DNA of 64,000 nucleotides, from assembly GCF_963678635.1 (NCBI RefSeq), contig NC_087066.1, positions 10,630,723 to 10,694,722 of the forward strand, in the 5' to 3' direction. The notes below the pieces were generated by a model. The model worked only from the letters and a program-made list of their open reading frames with translations, ran no database searches and was not told the DNA's origin. The translations under genes were made by a program, and so were the position numbers. Shown here one piece after another: positions 1 through 13,759 of the stretch (the stretch's first letter is position 1; each line of letters starts with the position of its first letter). Origin of the DNA: Symsagittifera roscoffensis (lineage: Eukaryota; Xenacoelomorpha; Acoela; Convolutidae).

Positions 1-145
1 TGTATTTTAGTTTTTGTGTGTTTCCGCGCAAAATCAGGTACTTTAAAAAACTATGGGAATGGATCGAGTGATATATCATAATAAAGCCCTTTCAATCGTG
101 ATTCGAACGACTTTTAAAAATTCAAAAACTTATTCACTTCTTTTT

Positions 146-719
146 ACTCAAATCAAAGTAGTTTTTTGGAGTTTCTTAGCCCATTTTCTAAACAAAGATT
201 AATTTACTTAATTGTTTTTCTTTACTATTTTTTAAAAGTTTTTCTAGTCAATGTTCTTCAAAAACTGTATTCCGAATGCCTTTTTTGCTATGATTGTCAA
301 AATTCGTAAGTTTTCTATCAATCAGATCGTTTTATTACACCATGCAGAAAAAAACGACACTAATTTGAAAGAAAAAGTTTTTTTTTCTTGTATTTTTCAA
401 AGACTGGTCGGAACATACTCTGGTACTTGCACAGTAACCGGCTATGCTTGTTTAAGCTTCTTTTAAGCCGCGAAAACTTAGTTGTACTCAAATAAAAGTA
501 AATAGTGGAGTTTCTTAGCGCCATTCTGCAAACAAAGCTTGAAAGTTCCAAACACTTCTGCAAAAAATGTTGAAAAATTTCTTACAACTTTTATTCAATT
601 GTTTTTTTTTTTACAATTAGTTTTCGTTTCTCTAGTCAATGTTCTTCAAAAACTGTATTCCGAATGCCCTTTTTGCTATGACTGTCAAATATACCTACGT
701 TTTTTTTGTTCAGATCTTT
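146..719. repeat. Direct duplication of an AT-rich segment
   Basis: Two diverged copies, about 146-330 and 485-719, share the same order of blocks: an 'actcaaat..aaagta' stretch, a 'ggagtttcttag' stretch, and the longest match 'ctagtcaatgttcttcaaaa' followed by matching sequence to 'tattccgaatgcc'. The second copy is longer by an AT-rich insertion. No coding function is seen; the short ORFs across it are composed of AT-rich runs. It reads as an old tandem duplication of non-coding sequence. Confidence 0.6.
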
Positions 720-2045
720 TTGTTTATCCCATGCGGAGTTTATCCCATATAATTTTCCATGATATAACTGTCCTGTGCCACAAAAAAAAGGTCAAAACAT
801 ATAGGATGGTTACAGGTTAATTGTCTGTTAAAACAGTTTACCCATGAAAACAACCTATTTAAAAAGAAAACTCTTTTTCGATTCTTCTCTATTTGAAGGC
901 GGATTGGGGGTGGACAAGAAGTTCAGCTGGAAGTTTCCTTCCCTCAGGAAGTTCAAAGTGGGGGGATCAGGAAAGTCACGCTGGTTTGACTCCCGCTGAG
1001 GCAAAAAGAACCAAAAAGAAGAAAAGTACATTCAACTACGCGTCAGCTGATCCAGATTATATCTACACAACATCAATTAAAATGCTTAGTTGCGGCTGAG
1101 TCTTGAAGAATAAGTCAAACAATCCTGTGGTGTTATTTCAATGTTATGTTGTGATGATTTATTGTGGTACAAAATTTAGATGAAATTAAGATTTTGATTA
1201 CATTCGAGGAATTGTGAAGCAAGTTTGAGATACATTTTTGCTTTATAAAACTTTGTCAAATTGTTTCACAGAATAATGAATTTTGATAACATCTTTGCAT
1301 TTTTACGAAAAGTTTTAAGAAGAAGGCTAATTTATTTTAAGAAGCAGTCCTTATAAAACTTTTGATAAAATTTGTAGCCACCGGGCTGGAGCCGAACCAA
1401 ATCTTCACAGAAGCCTCAAGAAAAGCTTGAACACAGTTTTAAAATCTGATTTTTGTAGGATTTAGAAATTGATTTGTAGACGGTCGAAATATTTTATACA
1501 ATTTGAACTAGTCGGAAATTATTGTAAAATTGCGAAAAACCACAAGTATGAAACTTCCAAATGCTTTTCTCGGATATGTTATTCATGAGGAAACTACTTT
1601 CAGCAACAAAATAACTATTCGTAAAAAAATAAAAATTATCTTCCGCGCGGAGGCTAAGCCGACGGAAATTGGGTAGTCAAAAGCAAAATTGTTTTCATAA
1701 AAACTAAGAACTATAAAGTTCTGATAATTTGAAAATTTACGCTCTCTTGCTGTTGTTTCCTTTTGAACGGCGCGAATTCAGGTAACTAAACGGAAATATT
1801 ATAAAACAACAATGGTCTGAATGAAGCTTAAGCGTTAAAGAAGACTTTAATTACGTAAAGGGTTACTAGCCTTACAAATTACAGGAATGAATCAAAAATA
1901 ATTTCAACTACAAAGAATTACTTATTACATCAAAAGTATATGCCGTAAAAACTAAACAGACAGCCAATAAGTCGTTCGTTGCGACTGAGTCTTGACGGTC
2001 GAGCAAGCCGAAAATTTGTCCAGAATGTGAAATTTCAGTTCAAAA

Positions 2046-2115
2046 AATGGATTCGAACCTGACCGGATCCAAAACAGGATTTTTGCCGTCCCAATCGGAT
2101 TCGCTCGTTAAAGCT
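2046..2115 (-). repeat. tRNA-derived sequence (pseudogene or SINE head)
   Basis: Read on the minus strand there is a perfect B-box-like GGTTCGAATCC preceded by an anticodon-arm-like segment 'cctgttttggatccgg'. The acceptor stem is not complete and no 3' partner could be paired, so this is a tRNA relic or the head of a SINE and not a working tRNA gene. The amino-acid identity is uncertain. Confidence 0.3.
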
Positions 2116-2794
2116 AAGCTATGTGTAACGGAGAAGCTGAAAAACTTGAATTCATTGAAAATCATACTATCAAATGATTTAGTGTGTTTGTTGAACAAGT
2201 TCCAAACCTGAAAAAGTGTAGATTCCAATTTGAAAGCGCTGGTTAGTCCAAGTGATAAAAATTTTGTTACTCGCATTTTTGATGAAGTGCAATTAATTTT
2301 AAGAAGGCAAGTATATGTTGAGAAAAAATTCCGATTCTTTTTTCCGCCAGCTCGAAATAGTATTTAAATTATGATGAGGTTATTTCAATTTTCAGGACGC
2401 GTTCACAAAAACGTTTGTGAATTTTTCCCGGACCAATTTTTTCAATTTGATATCATTTCAACATATTGTAATTTTTTAGGCAACTCAACTCCTTTATAAC
2501 TATCTTCGAAAAAACTTGACTAATAATTTTAAGCTTCTAGTTCAGCAAAAAACGTAAAAACAAGAAACCCTAATTTAGCAATTTTAGGAGCTTATGCAGA
2601 AGTTTTTTTTAGTTCTTTTGATAAATGAAGTTCTTTTGATGAAAGAAAAACATGGTAAGCAAAAAAAATATTAGTTTTACACAGAAGCGAAGCGTCGCTT
2701 CACAAACACTAGCGAGAACACGAAAAAAAAAGCAGTTCTACAAAGTGCAACCAGAAAAAGTAGTAATTGGCCTCGAAGTAGCGAAAAATTCGAC

Positions 2795-2995
2795 TACATC
2801 TATGATTTGGACCTGCGACTTAGAGATTAAGAGTCTCGGTGACAGGCCTATTGCCCAGTACACTGATTGAGGCAAACAAAATATGAAAAAGCGAGTTTTT
2901 AAATAACATTCTTTTCAATGGTCATGCTAATTGGCACACATGCTAACAGGCCGGCCCCCGAGACTCTAAATCTCTAGGGCGCAGATTCGAATCTT
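2795..2995. repeat. Inverted pair of tRNA-Lys-like relics
   Basis: About 2795-2862 (minus strand) and 2935-2995 (plus strand) carry the same tRNA-like core in opposite orientation. The minus copy contains 'gagactcttaatctct', which matches the anticodon arm of tRNA-Lys(CTT), followed by a B-box-like 'caggtccaaatc'. The plus copy has 'gagactctaaatctct' and then 'cagattcgaatct'. Both have lost stem pairing. Likely tRNA-derived SINE heads or tRNA pseudogenes inserted in opposite directions. Confidence 0.4.
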
Positions 2996-5184
2996 AGAAA
3001 AATTCGAGACTTGTTTCACGTTTTCTTTGCTGAAATTTGCTAATGGCGAAAATGGAATTGTAACTCGGTTTAAAAATCAAGCATTTTTTGAAATATTTTG
3101 AAATTTTGAGCGAATTTCATTTTCGTCAGTAAGCACATCCAGTTGAAGGAATTATCGCATGCTAATAGGAACACATGTTAATCGCTACGCCCACAAAAGT
3201 CTCATGCCCTATTTACTCAGCCACAGAAGCACTAATACGTAAAAGCCAAACACTAGTCACAAACAAAGCAGAGAACAGATGCTATGCAATTTCCTATGCT
3301 ACTGAAATATCCCAGTAAGTGAACACTTTTATTGAACACGTTTTTTGGCAGATTAGGTTAGAAAAAAAGAAGTTTCGTAAAAATACATTAAGCTAACGCT
3401 AGTGTAAAAATATTTCAACCCAAATACGTAGCCAATTGAGGGGCGGAAGACTCTGTGATCCCAAACAATCACAAAACACGACAGACTGTTTGTTTATACA
3501 TTACGAAGTATAAGTATATCATGCTCTTGCAGTGGCTTGCAATTTTTAGGGCCGAAAAAATTCTTAATGAAATTAACTTGATAGCTCGAGTTGTTTTCCG
3601 CTAGTATAAACAGAAAACCGTAGGTCACATTTGCAAAAAATCCCCCTCTCCTTTTCTCAAGCTATTTGTGCTTTCGATGGTTGAGAGCGTAATTTGAATA
3701 CTTTCCACAAACTTGACGTGAATTTGAACCCAGTTGCAAGCTTTTAAAGTAACAAAAATTCAGCCTGGACATGTTTACTTTATTTTAAAAAACTCATCGA
3801 GCCATACGCTTTAATAATATATGAAAGCCAACATAGTTTATTTACTTTTACGAACAAGGATTAAAGGATGCTGTGCAAACAGCATAAAGAACAGACCCCA
3901 TTAATATATTAGTTACAGAAAAAATTTTTTTTTCAAAAAGTGTCCTTTTTTATAAGTAGTACGATGAGAGGATCTGAACGAATGCTTAGAAATTAGGCAT
4001 ATTCAGTTGTAACATTATATTGGGCATTATCGACACCATTTACCCATATACAAGGAAAGAAACTAAATTTGAAAACGTACTCCAAAATTTTACTTTCTGA
4101 AAACTGGAGTATAATTAAATTTCGCTGATTAATTTGCAACACTACCCAATATTTCAGCTCAGCACTTGCTTTGCTTGCTCAAAGTTAGACTTAAACTGAA
4201 AATATAAACGCGTTCGAATCACGATTTAAAGAGCCTTTACTTGATAAATCACTCAGCACTTTCCGATAGTTTTCTGTGGTACCTGATTAAAAACACTAAA
4301 TGCCCCCGAACAATCATCAAACCGTAGCCAAAAATCAGTCTGAATAATGACAATGAACTCAAGAAAAAAAATTGATTCAGCTTTTTTAAACCATTTTCAA
4401 CTTTCGATTTTCTTAAGAATAATTATACCACGTTATAGTAGTTTGAGTTTCAAGAATATTTTATTCTACCTCTACGCCACAGATACATGATACCTTGAAA
4501 ATAGTGTGCTATTTGTAATATAATAGTGTGTTAATATCCTTAGCATTGGCTGTACTTAATAGCTGGTTTTTGATAAAAATGAACACATTTTGTCGCAGCA
4601 ATATTTGTCGCAACAATATTGCGACTTAGGTTGGAAAAAAGGAGAGTTCATACTGTAACACAAGCTTTGCTTGAGTAAAAATCATATCCAAAAGTATATT
4701 GCTGAAATTTCAAAAAAAATTAAGCACGTCAGCAGCTGAAAACTAGCTGCAACTTTCTGCGGAGAATTAGTCGAAAAAAAAATGTTTTGCCAGTAATAAC
4801 ACCCTCAAACACTATTAATTACAAGAAAAATTTGCTGAGTTTATTTTGATAAGAATATGCGATGCTAGAACCAAACCAGTGTGCACTTTTTATAACTCGC
4901 CATTTGAAGACAATTCTTATTTTAAAACGCAAAAACACTTTTTTGAAACGAAAACTATTTTGCGCTTATTACAGCTATGACCTACGAAGTGTTTTCAGAC
5001 GTTCAGTAAGAGCTACGAGATCGCTTAAATGATCAGTTTTTTGGTAATAACTTCATATGTCAAAAAGCAATAAATGTGAATTGAACCTCAATACAATATA
5101 TTAAATTCATGGTGCCGCTTACAATAAGCTAGTTTTACTGCAGAAATGATCACTTCGAAATCGAATCATTTTTCTATCATCCGT

Positions 5185-8100
5185 TCATTCCATTCCAGGT
5201 GGAGGTGGGTCGTCATCGTAGTTCTGTTCATGGCTCAGTTGGCCGATAGGCGTCATGCCCGAAAAACCAGCAGCAGCATCAGTAGTCGCAGGTGGTGCAT
5301 TGGCAGGGGGAATTGTGCTGCCCTGGGCTTGTTGAGAAGCCGGGTTGTTTGAACTTTTCTTCCCAGTAAACGATTTCATTTTTCCTGTCTGGCTTTCGCT
5401 ACTAAAACATTAGTTTTTTGTTGAACTGCCAGTAAAAGCAGGAAAATTTGTTTCAAAAAACAAATTGAAACGATGAAATTAAAACTACGGAGCTATATTT
5501 TGACAAAACAAAACCGTTAACAAAACTTTCAACTGATTATGTTAAATAACGCTACTCTTAGCGCAGTACGTTAAATTGATTAAGATTCAAAGTATAACTC
5601 ACTTATTACTGGATTTGTTCGTTTTCGGTTTATGTATCTGGCTGAAAATCTTGGTCTCCAGAATCTGTTTCTTGAGCTTGTCTTCTTTGCTGATCGAGAA
5701 ACTGATCGACTCTTTATTGTCTCGTTTAGCTGGATCTAGATCTTCATTACTCGGTTGAACTTCCATGAACCCAAACTTGGGCTGCTTATCTTTCGATTCT
5801 TCAGTGAAATACTGGTCATTTCCTGTCAACGCCAGCGAGATCTTTTTTAATGCAAAACTAGACATAGTTTGTGCATTGTCTGGTTCTTTCTGCTTATCAA
5901 CCAGTTCCGTTTTCCAAGAAATAGGTTCGTTCAGATCTCGTTTAATCCGTTTTGGTGGCGTTTGCTCTCTTTCGCTGCTTGCACTTGAGGGAGATCGCTT
6001 GCGTTTGGGCGAATACTGCCGTTTGCGGTCATTTCTTTCCTCTGAGTTACTGCTTTGCCGACGTCTAGAGTCAGAGCGAGACCTCGAATACCGATTTCGA
6101 ATGTAGTTATCTCTCGGATCCCGATTCCTGTGGTCCCTGTGACGATCACTATTATACCTTGAGTTCTGGTATCCGTAGTTATATCTAGGTGGTGACTTGT
6201 AATACCGTTTATGCTGGTATGTTCTCTTATCACGGGAGGCAGATCTGGACCTCGATCTTCTCCTGGGAGACGGAGACCTTGATTCGGATCTTATCCGATT
6301 TTCAGTTCTGAATGCTTTTGGCGGCGGAGATGGACTGGGAGACGACTTTGATTTCGATTTAGAAATTGACATTTCAACGCTTTTGCGGCTACTGATTTCG
6401 CTCTGAAACAAATTTAAACCCATTCGTTTGTTGAAGAGGTCAAGCGGTTTTGGAAAAAAAATGAAAATGCAGGCTTTAGCTCAGAAAACCAAAATAATGA
6501 TTATGAAAACCAAAATAATGTTTTGATAAATTTTTTCAAAAGAAAGAAATGCATCTAATTAAAATCTTCAAATTTACATAAATTTCTGAATTTTTGAAAT
6601 TTCGAACTGAACCTACCGGCGGTTTGACTTCTTTCCATTTTCCACCTATAATCGACTCCTCCGACGCTTCTCCGTCGTCAGACTCTTCCTTTTCAACCTC
6701 CTTCTCGTCTCTCCGAACTCCGGAGTTCCCTCTTGGCTCACTCGGTTGCGTCATCTCTTCTTCGTCATCACTTCTATTTATGGTCACTGTAAAGTTCGGT
6801 TTTCCTGCTACTTCCTCGGCAAAATTTTTCTTCGACTTATTCGCTGAGCTTTTACTTCGACTTTTATTATCACCTGAATCAGACTCTGACGAATTACTTC
6901 GTGCTTTCCTTGTTTGCTCATGTTTGCCGTATTTTTTCACAGATTCATCAACGAGTTTATTCAGCCCAAACGCATCATCGTATATCTCTTTGGTTTCGTG
7001 CTTGACACTTTCAGGGGATTGAATCATACTCAACTCGTCAATTTGTTTCGGCTTGTCTCGGCTTTTCGAGCGGGAGATTTGCTGCCAGCTTCCTTTTCGC
7101 TCAAGTCGGAGTTTCTGCTCATAAGATTTGTTTTTCTTCAGATGTTCCTGAAACATACTTCAGTGAAATTTCCAAGGAAAAAAGTCGCATAAAACGGTAA
7201 AAAAGTAGTTCAATAATACCTCGAAGTACAATGACAGGCAAGCCGTAAATCACATTGGAATAATAAACGCGTTCGTTAACGAACCCTAGAAATTTTCAAC
7301 ACACATTAGACAGTAACACATTAAAATTGAGCAGAATTATAAAATATCAAACTGTTATTTCTTGCTAGCGGCAAAATCCAACTAGAATACTTCGCTTTCG
7401 CTTCAAATTTGAGTAGCCAAATCGATCCTCAATTCTACTCTTCGAACATTCGGCAAGATGAACATCGGCGCTGAAAAATCCTGAAAGTTAAAAATATAGG
7501 AGCAAGCAACACGGGAAGACAATGAACTTACCCGGTAGTTTCGGTTGTGACGCTCGCTCATCACGTGGTTTTCGCAGTCGGCAACGTCACCCGAGAATTC
7601 GCAACATAGCTTGCAGAAGAAACCCAACGTCGGAATCACAAACTCGGTTCCTGAAACCAATACATTCGTTTTTTAAATTGGGACAAAGGCCGTCACAATT
7701 GGTTAATACTTAACAAGTACTTGCTATGGAAACGCTTATGATGGAAGAAAACATATTTTAAACATTATAACTGCCTCAATTTCGAGATATTTTTTTTCAG
7801 ATGTAGTTGGACTTTTGTCTACTTTACAAGTACAAACCACTGATGGGCTCTGGGGATAGGTCGGCGCCTGTTCTTCTCTCTACTTTCGATTCTCTCAATT
7901 TAGTCCAAGGACGGTCTCCATACACACTTGCAATCTAAAACGAGCAACTATTTTTTATCGAAAAATTCGGCAAGTATTGTTTAAAAACAATTATTAGAAA
8001 CTCGATTAAACGATTGTTCCATCGAGACTGCATGTAAACAGGTCGTCATCAATGACTTCGAAAATTTACACTCACAAATAAAAAAAAAGGTTAACATTGA

Positions 8101-11100
8101 AACGTGTTCCCGTACCCGGAAACACAGAATTCAGAAACATCGAAATAATGCACATGCTCATCAAAGATTAAAATATTTTCTTCGATTAGACATTTTTTTT
8201 CAATCATTAGCTGTCTGACCTCTCTGTGCTTTGTGGAGTGTAGGTGTGTGAGGAAGTGAATGATTGTGTTGGATGTGTCATCACACATTCTACAGTAGTG
8301 CCTCCCTCCGTCATAGTAGTCAAACTGCAGATCAAGCATAACTGCTGCATTGTCACTATCAGCACCACCCACGCCACCATTGAACGCACCCTGGAAAAAA
8401 AAACAGGGACTGCGTTAATATTCAACCTCACCCTTCTGAACCGCTCTGGGGTGACGGATGCTCACTTGATCTAAAATAAGTTTCATTTGAAAGTTGAAAC
8501 TTAATCAAGAGTCAGTCTTCTTTGCGGTTGATACAATTCGGAATGCCAAACTTTCTCTCTTTTTTGTTCCCTTGCTCTGAAGATCCTGGGTGAGTTTTTT
8601 GCGCAATCTTGAACCAAATTTTGCGCGCCAAAGAACCCAATAAGGTGTAGGTACATCCCGGGGGTTAATGATGTTCCTGGAACTTTTTAGAAATATAAAA
8701 ACAATACAAATACCAGAATTTCGTTTAAAAATGTGTTTTTAAACGAAAGACAAACATTAAGAAACGGTAACCAGTCTGAAAATGTGAAATGATAGCGGCT
8801 AACCATATCACTTGTGCTGCTAGAATTCAGTTTGTGCGATGATGTCTCGGGTTTGACGGGCGACCTGGGAGTGACTAGTTTGGCCTTGAGCGCCTCTCTG
8901 TCTCTCTGCATGTGAGATATCTTGCTCTTCAGTTCAGCCCCCAGTCGCATCTGTTCACTCAGAACTTCCTCGTCTCTCTCCCCTCGGCCAACACGGAACT
9001 GCTTCTCAATCGCCTAAAAAAACGATGTCCAAAAATACAATGGCTCTCATAGACTTCACCATGAAGGCTACAAAGAGGCCAAATTCGACTATTTCAGAGT
9101 AAAATCTAATTCTAGACTATAACAGAATTCTGTAGTCAATTCTTTTTAGTGGTTGCGTGGACATTTCTGCTTAAACCACAGAAATTGGATTTATTTTATC
9201 GAAGGATCATTTAAATTGGGCAACAATTTCCAACAGAAGCGAATAGAGAAAAGTCCGTAGCAGTCGTTTTCGAAAAAAAATCTAGAATTGTTAACTCCAT
9301 TCTCCAAAAATTGCGGTTCAACTGATTTTAGTATTTAGACACAGAGGCAAAGTTGATCTTCGCACCACTTCCAAATAAAAATAAGGATAGCCGATGAAAA
9401 ATTGAAAAATTAGTCTTCTAGCAGACACAACCTATTACAACTGACGCATAATTGATTCTTTCTTGGATCAAGCTTTCCTAATTAAACCTATTATATCACG
9501 AGTTGTCAATAAACGTGATATAATAGAACCCATTTCAGAAACAGAAAGGTCTAAACTAGCGGCAGAGCACAAATTTACGGCAAAAAGTATAGTGCCCGGT
9601 TGCAAAGCATTTGCTAATTACGAAGGTAATAAAAAAATCGATTGGAAGGAACCGAACTTCATAACAGAGGCGAGCTGGAACTTCGTACCACTTACAATAT
9701 GAAGCAAGCATAGCATTGCTAGCCATCGAACAGAGACCGAAGTAGTATTTATTGAGTTTGTCAATACAGCAATGTTTAAGAGCCTCAACATATACTACAT
9801 CAACTGACGGAAACAACTAAGTCAAAACAATCGTTGAAAAAAAACAGTTTTTTTTTTAAACAAAAGTTCAAGTTTACAAAAACATTCGGTAACACAAACA
9901 CCAGGATTCATTGGCTTTTACTGCTTATCGAGGGGCCGCTAAGCCGACAATAAGTGTTAGACGATCGTTGAGCCGAAAACGAAAAAAAACCGTAAGACAT
10001 TGTCGCCATTAAAACTAAAAACTTTGAGCGAAACTTTGATTTTTTCTACGACAACTGACCTTAAATAAGTAAACAACTATTTTTTGCCCTTCAAACGACA
10101 CAAAACAAGTTGACTAAGCCGATACAGCATATGGCGATACCAAGTAGGCCGAATGATAATTTCAAGTGAAAAAAGGAAAATATGTAGAGCCAGATCTAGT
10201 AAATTCAAAATTACAGGAGAGAATCAATATTTCTTGCAGTCACAGGAAAAAGGCCTTGCAGCGGAAGAAAAATTCGTTTTGTGTCAAAGCATAGGCAGAC
10301 AAACAATGGGCCGAGAATGCAAATTTATCGGAAAAATTTCAGATTCATATATACGAAAAAAAGTACGACCGGGACTCCAACCCAGTCCAAAGGATTCCAA
10401 GGCAACTGCATCACCTCCAGACCATATGGCAAGTATCAGGAAAGATATAAAAGGTCACATAATAAAGCAAGTTCAATTTCTTACAAATGTAAGAAAAGTT
10501 ATTTACGGAAAAAATGTCTGGTTCCCGATTGAAAGTTATTTGCCCTCGCAAGTGTACAGAGAACAGATGAGCACAAACACAATTTAGACCTGCAGACCTT
10601 CGTCATTTGAGACTAAACTAACTTCTGCTGTGCCGTCTGTTACAAAAACAACTCAAACTACTTACCCTTTCCACCGTTTCCAGTTCCTCCTTCAATAACT
10701 GGATCTGCCTTTCTCTCACAGTCAGTGCATCTGCCACTTGTTTCCGCTCTCCGATGTCAATAGTCGGAGTCTTCATTCCCGCTTTATTTGCGTAGTCCGG
10801 AAATCTACCCTTGCCATTTTTCGCCTCTCTTTGACTCGACAAAATCTCGTCCGCTTTCGGGTACATATTACTAATCCTCCCGTCAACCGCCATTTTAATC
10901 TTCTGTTCCAGTCGACCCTGTGGTGTCAATTTTTCCATCTCAGAGTTTATTTTCTCTTTCCTTACTTTGCAAACTGCATCCCATATTTCATCGATATACT
11001 CATTTGGCAGAGCATTTTTCTCGTTTTCTTTTACCAAACCCATAGTACATAACATGTGCAATTTCGCTTCTCGCGACGATCCACTGTCGGCAGTGCTCGC

Positions 11101-12455
11101 GTTTCGCTGCTCCTGAGGCGTATCATCACGACTTACCGGTTCGTATGGATCATCGTCCGAGCTCTTTCTAATTTCTTTCTCTTTTTTGTTCATAACCAGC
11201 TCTTCGATTTTTGGTTTAATTCCAATTCTTTTAGATTTGCCAGGAGTATTGATTCGGATTCTTTCGCTTTCGGGCGATTCACGGGTGGTCGTCTTATGTG
11301 ACGGCAACCGCTCAACTTCTCGTACACTTTCTTCCGATGATTCAGAACCAGATCGTACCCTTTTATGACTTTTTGGAAGGCTTTCATAATTATTTGTTGG
11401 TCGCTTTGGCGATTCTCTGTAACTCCGTGAACGTGATCTTTTCTCGTAATTATCATCACCTGAACTACTTTGAGACGAATAGTTCTTCTGATTCTTTTTA
11501 CCTTTCAGCGACCGATGATAACTGTTTTCGTAACCATGTCGACTCGATCGCTTTTTATAACGCTGTTCATACCCACGTTCACTACCAGACGATTCGTCGC
11601 GATGTCTCCTATCGTTGCCAGATCTCCGTGGCTCATTCGAACGATCTGAGTCTTCAGAGGAACTGCGATAACGGTTTCTGGATCCAGCATCTTTTTGTTT
11701 ATTGTGACCATGGCGCTCGATTTCTCCACTTGACTCGCTGTCTTCGGATCGGGAATGACTTTCAGATTTGTTCCTCATTGAAAGCAGTTCCTGTGTGTAT
11801 ATACTACACAAATGCAAAAACTTAGCCAAAATAACAAATGAATAGGCACATAAATTTTCAATTATGGAATGAATTTAGCCCTGTCATACATACTGACTCA
11901 TGCATGCCACAGTACTTTCTCATTTTCCTTTCTGCTATTTGCTGACATACTGGAACATATGTCCAAAATTAGCCATATGCCATACTTTAGCATAAAAATC
12001 ACAAAGTATTCAATTATCAATAACAAAATTTATCGTGATTCATATGTTCATGAACGAAGACACGAAACTAACGCGAATCATATAATCATTTGAATTGGGC
12101 ACAATTTATTTGTAAAAAAGCCTCTTAATACATGAGAATTAAAATTCATAACAAAATTATGAGCATTATTTAAGTTTTCAGCGAGCGCGTAAGGTCTTTT
12201 TTTGAATCTTCAATTCACATACCCAGTTTAAATACATGCGAGTCTTGGTAGGAGGTATGCTATTTTTCTTTTCACATACCTCTAATCACAGCCTAGTAAA
12301 ATAAATACAAGTCTTATTAACCTCTTTGCGGGTTTATTATCTCTGCTGTCAGTAGGGCGTGGGTTGATGTATCCGTTTCCAATGTGGTACTCAGTTCTGA
12401 AATTGGATCTAGGAGACGGATATCTTTGGCTGTGGTTGTCGTACCTGCGACTCAT
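5185..12455 (-). CDS. ZNF318: ZNF318-like SR-rich nuclear protein with two matrin-type zinc fingers
   Basis: Nine coding exons join in phase: 12455-12322, 11803-10666, 9013-8804, 8390-8220, 7934-7838, 7650-7532, 7147-6617, 6402-5603 and 5401-5185, giving about 1138 residues. Donors include GTAAGT, GTGAGT, GTAGGT and GTCAGA; acceptors end in AG after pyrimidine tracts. The protein starts with an Arg/Ser-rich region (residues 1-420) and then a basic coiled-coil-like stretch. Next come two C2H2 fingers, about 525-551 (HYCRMC..HLHSTKHRE) and 595-620 (FFCKLC..HVMSERH), joined by a 'YGDRPW' linker and 'GTEFVIPTLGFFC' as in ZNF318-type proteins. An acidic/Ser region and a second SR domain (exon 8) follow, then a Pro-rich end. 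The fingers resemble RNA-binding matrin/U1C fingers, and ZNF318 relatives act in nuclear RNA processing or transcription. The ATG at 12455 is chosen because the SR-type sequence starts there; an in-frame ATG at 12497 is possible. Exact orthology is inferred. Confidence 0.75.
9489..9525. repeat. Perfect 12-bp hairpin in an intron
   Basis: TATTATATCACG at 9489-9500 is exactly complementary to CGTGATATAATA at 9514-9525, with a 13-nt loop. It lies in the 1.65-kb intron between exons 2 and 3 of the ZNF318-like gene. It could be the remnant of a small inverted-repeat element. No function can be assigned. Confidence 0.6.
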
Positions 12456-12499
12456 CTTACTTACTTCCCTACTCAAAATCAGAGAACAATGGATCAAAT

Positions 12500-13759
12500 G
12501 TCAAACAGAAAACCTCATCTGTTAGAGCACATTTTGATCTGAAACGAAACAAAAACCGGTTAGAAATCTGATCTCATCAGAGCTATTCATTACAATATCA
12601 ACACTGGCGATTCCCTTTTTGCTAAGAAATTCTCTCTTCGGGTTTAATCGAAAGTTTAGTCATTAATCAAAATATATTCACCTTCCTATGTAAAGTTAAA
12701 ATAGCAGGGTATGCCAGTAAGAAAAATTGTCGAGCCATCTCGGCGGCTCATGATATTCAAGAATTAGTGAAAATTGCATCTTCCTTGAACCTGCAGTCTT
12801 TCAGGCCTAAGAAATACCTTGAAACAATATGTAGTTTAATCCTAGTCTACGCTGGGACTATTCCACACAGACATTTTGTTTCATGACATTCCAAATCCAA
12901 ATAGTCCCTACTAGTTGCTGCAAAATGATTCTTACATTAAACGAAGTTGGTCAAAAATGAATTCTAGACATGATAAATCAAGCAATCATCGTATAAAGAA
13001 AGGTACCATAACTAATCAGAGTAATCTAACAAAAGGTTTAAAGTTAACGTCACTACACTGTAGTCTAAGCTAAGTTCCAAACTGATTTAGAAGATCCAAA
13101 TTAACACAAATGAGATGAGTTCTAACTGCACGACACAGGAGGCAAAAAACATCATAACAACAAAAGAATCTTGCTTCGTTATCCCTCGGTTAAATCTAAA
13201 CGGAATTACTGTACGTACAATGTACAATATTAAGACCAGCAGCAAATACTGATAATAAAACAATGACGTCAACTTCAAAGAAAAAAAACAGATGACATTA
13301 AAGCTCTTTGAATTTCTATAAATTATGATTGACACTTTTTTGAAAAAATTAACCCGATTTGAGAACACTGAGCCAGAAGGAATTTTTTTTTGATTTCGCT
13401 ATCAAAACTGGAAGTCGATCACAGTTAGGCACGATCGATTGTCATCGATGTAATTATTTTTTTTCAGATACACTTGTTAGTTAAACTTAAAATTATTCCT
13501 CTTTTATTGTCATTTATAAAAAAAAAAACGGTTTGTTATTGCTAACCAACATCCTCCACCAATCAGGAGTAAGTTTAATCTTTGTAATTTGAGCCTAGTA
13601 GATGGCTAATTACTTTTTTGAAACTTGATCGAACGAGACCAAACCAGAACCGGTATCGTTAGATTAGTCATAAGAATACATACACGGATACACCCCAAAT
13701 CCAGGTGTTTTAAGATTGTCTACAGATTTCCATGTATTGAGATTGGTTATAGGTTACCT
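12500..13759. other. Upstream region of the ZNF318-like gene, no gene seen
   Basis: AT-rich sequence that presumably contains the promoter and any 5' leader of the minus-strand ZNF318-like gene. I see no clear TATA box or CpG-rich block and no coding frame with recognisable content. Confidence 0.4.

Larger units (their letters stand above)
830..5180. other. Gene-free AT-rich stretch
   Basis: I see no convincing gene here, only short AT-driven ORFs and three tRNA-derived segments listed separately. The stretch at 893-1080 is less AT-rich than its surroundings and has a 68-codon open frame with a lysine-rich run, but it has no clear splice sites and no family I recognise. The 3' end of the ZNF318-like gene begins at about 5185 on the minus strand. 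Confidence 0.5.

Noticed and set aside
893-1099. Lysine-rich 68-codon ORF
   Set aside because: It starts at a TTG, has no splice context and no recognisable family; I could not support a gene.
2046-2995. Functional tRNA genes
   Set aside because: B-box-like sequences are good but acceptor stems and D arms do not pair, so only relics or SINE heads are supported.
7403-7490. Possible extra exon of the ZNF318-like gene after 7532
   Set aside because: The frame from an acceptor near 7482 soon stops, while exon 6 joins exon 7 (7147) in phase with the expected family sequence. At most it is an alternative terminal exon.
9463-9702. 79-codon plus-strand ORF
   Set aside because: It is intronic, starts at a TTG or late ATG, and spans the 12-bp hairpin; it has no domain.
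10153-10587. 144-codon plus-strand ORF
   Set aside because: It lies in an intron of the well-supported minus-strand ZNF318-like gene, has no recognisable domain, and part of it is a copy of the dispersed repeat.
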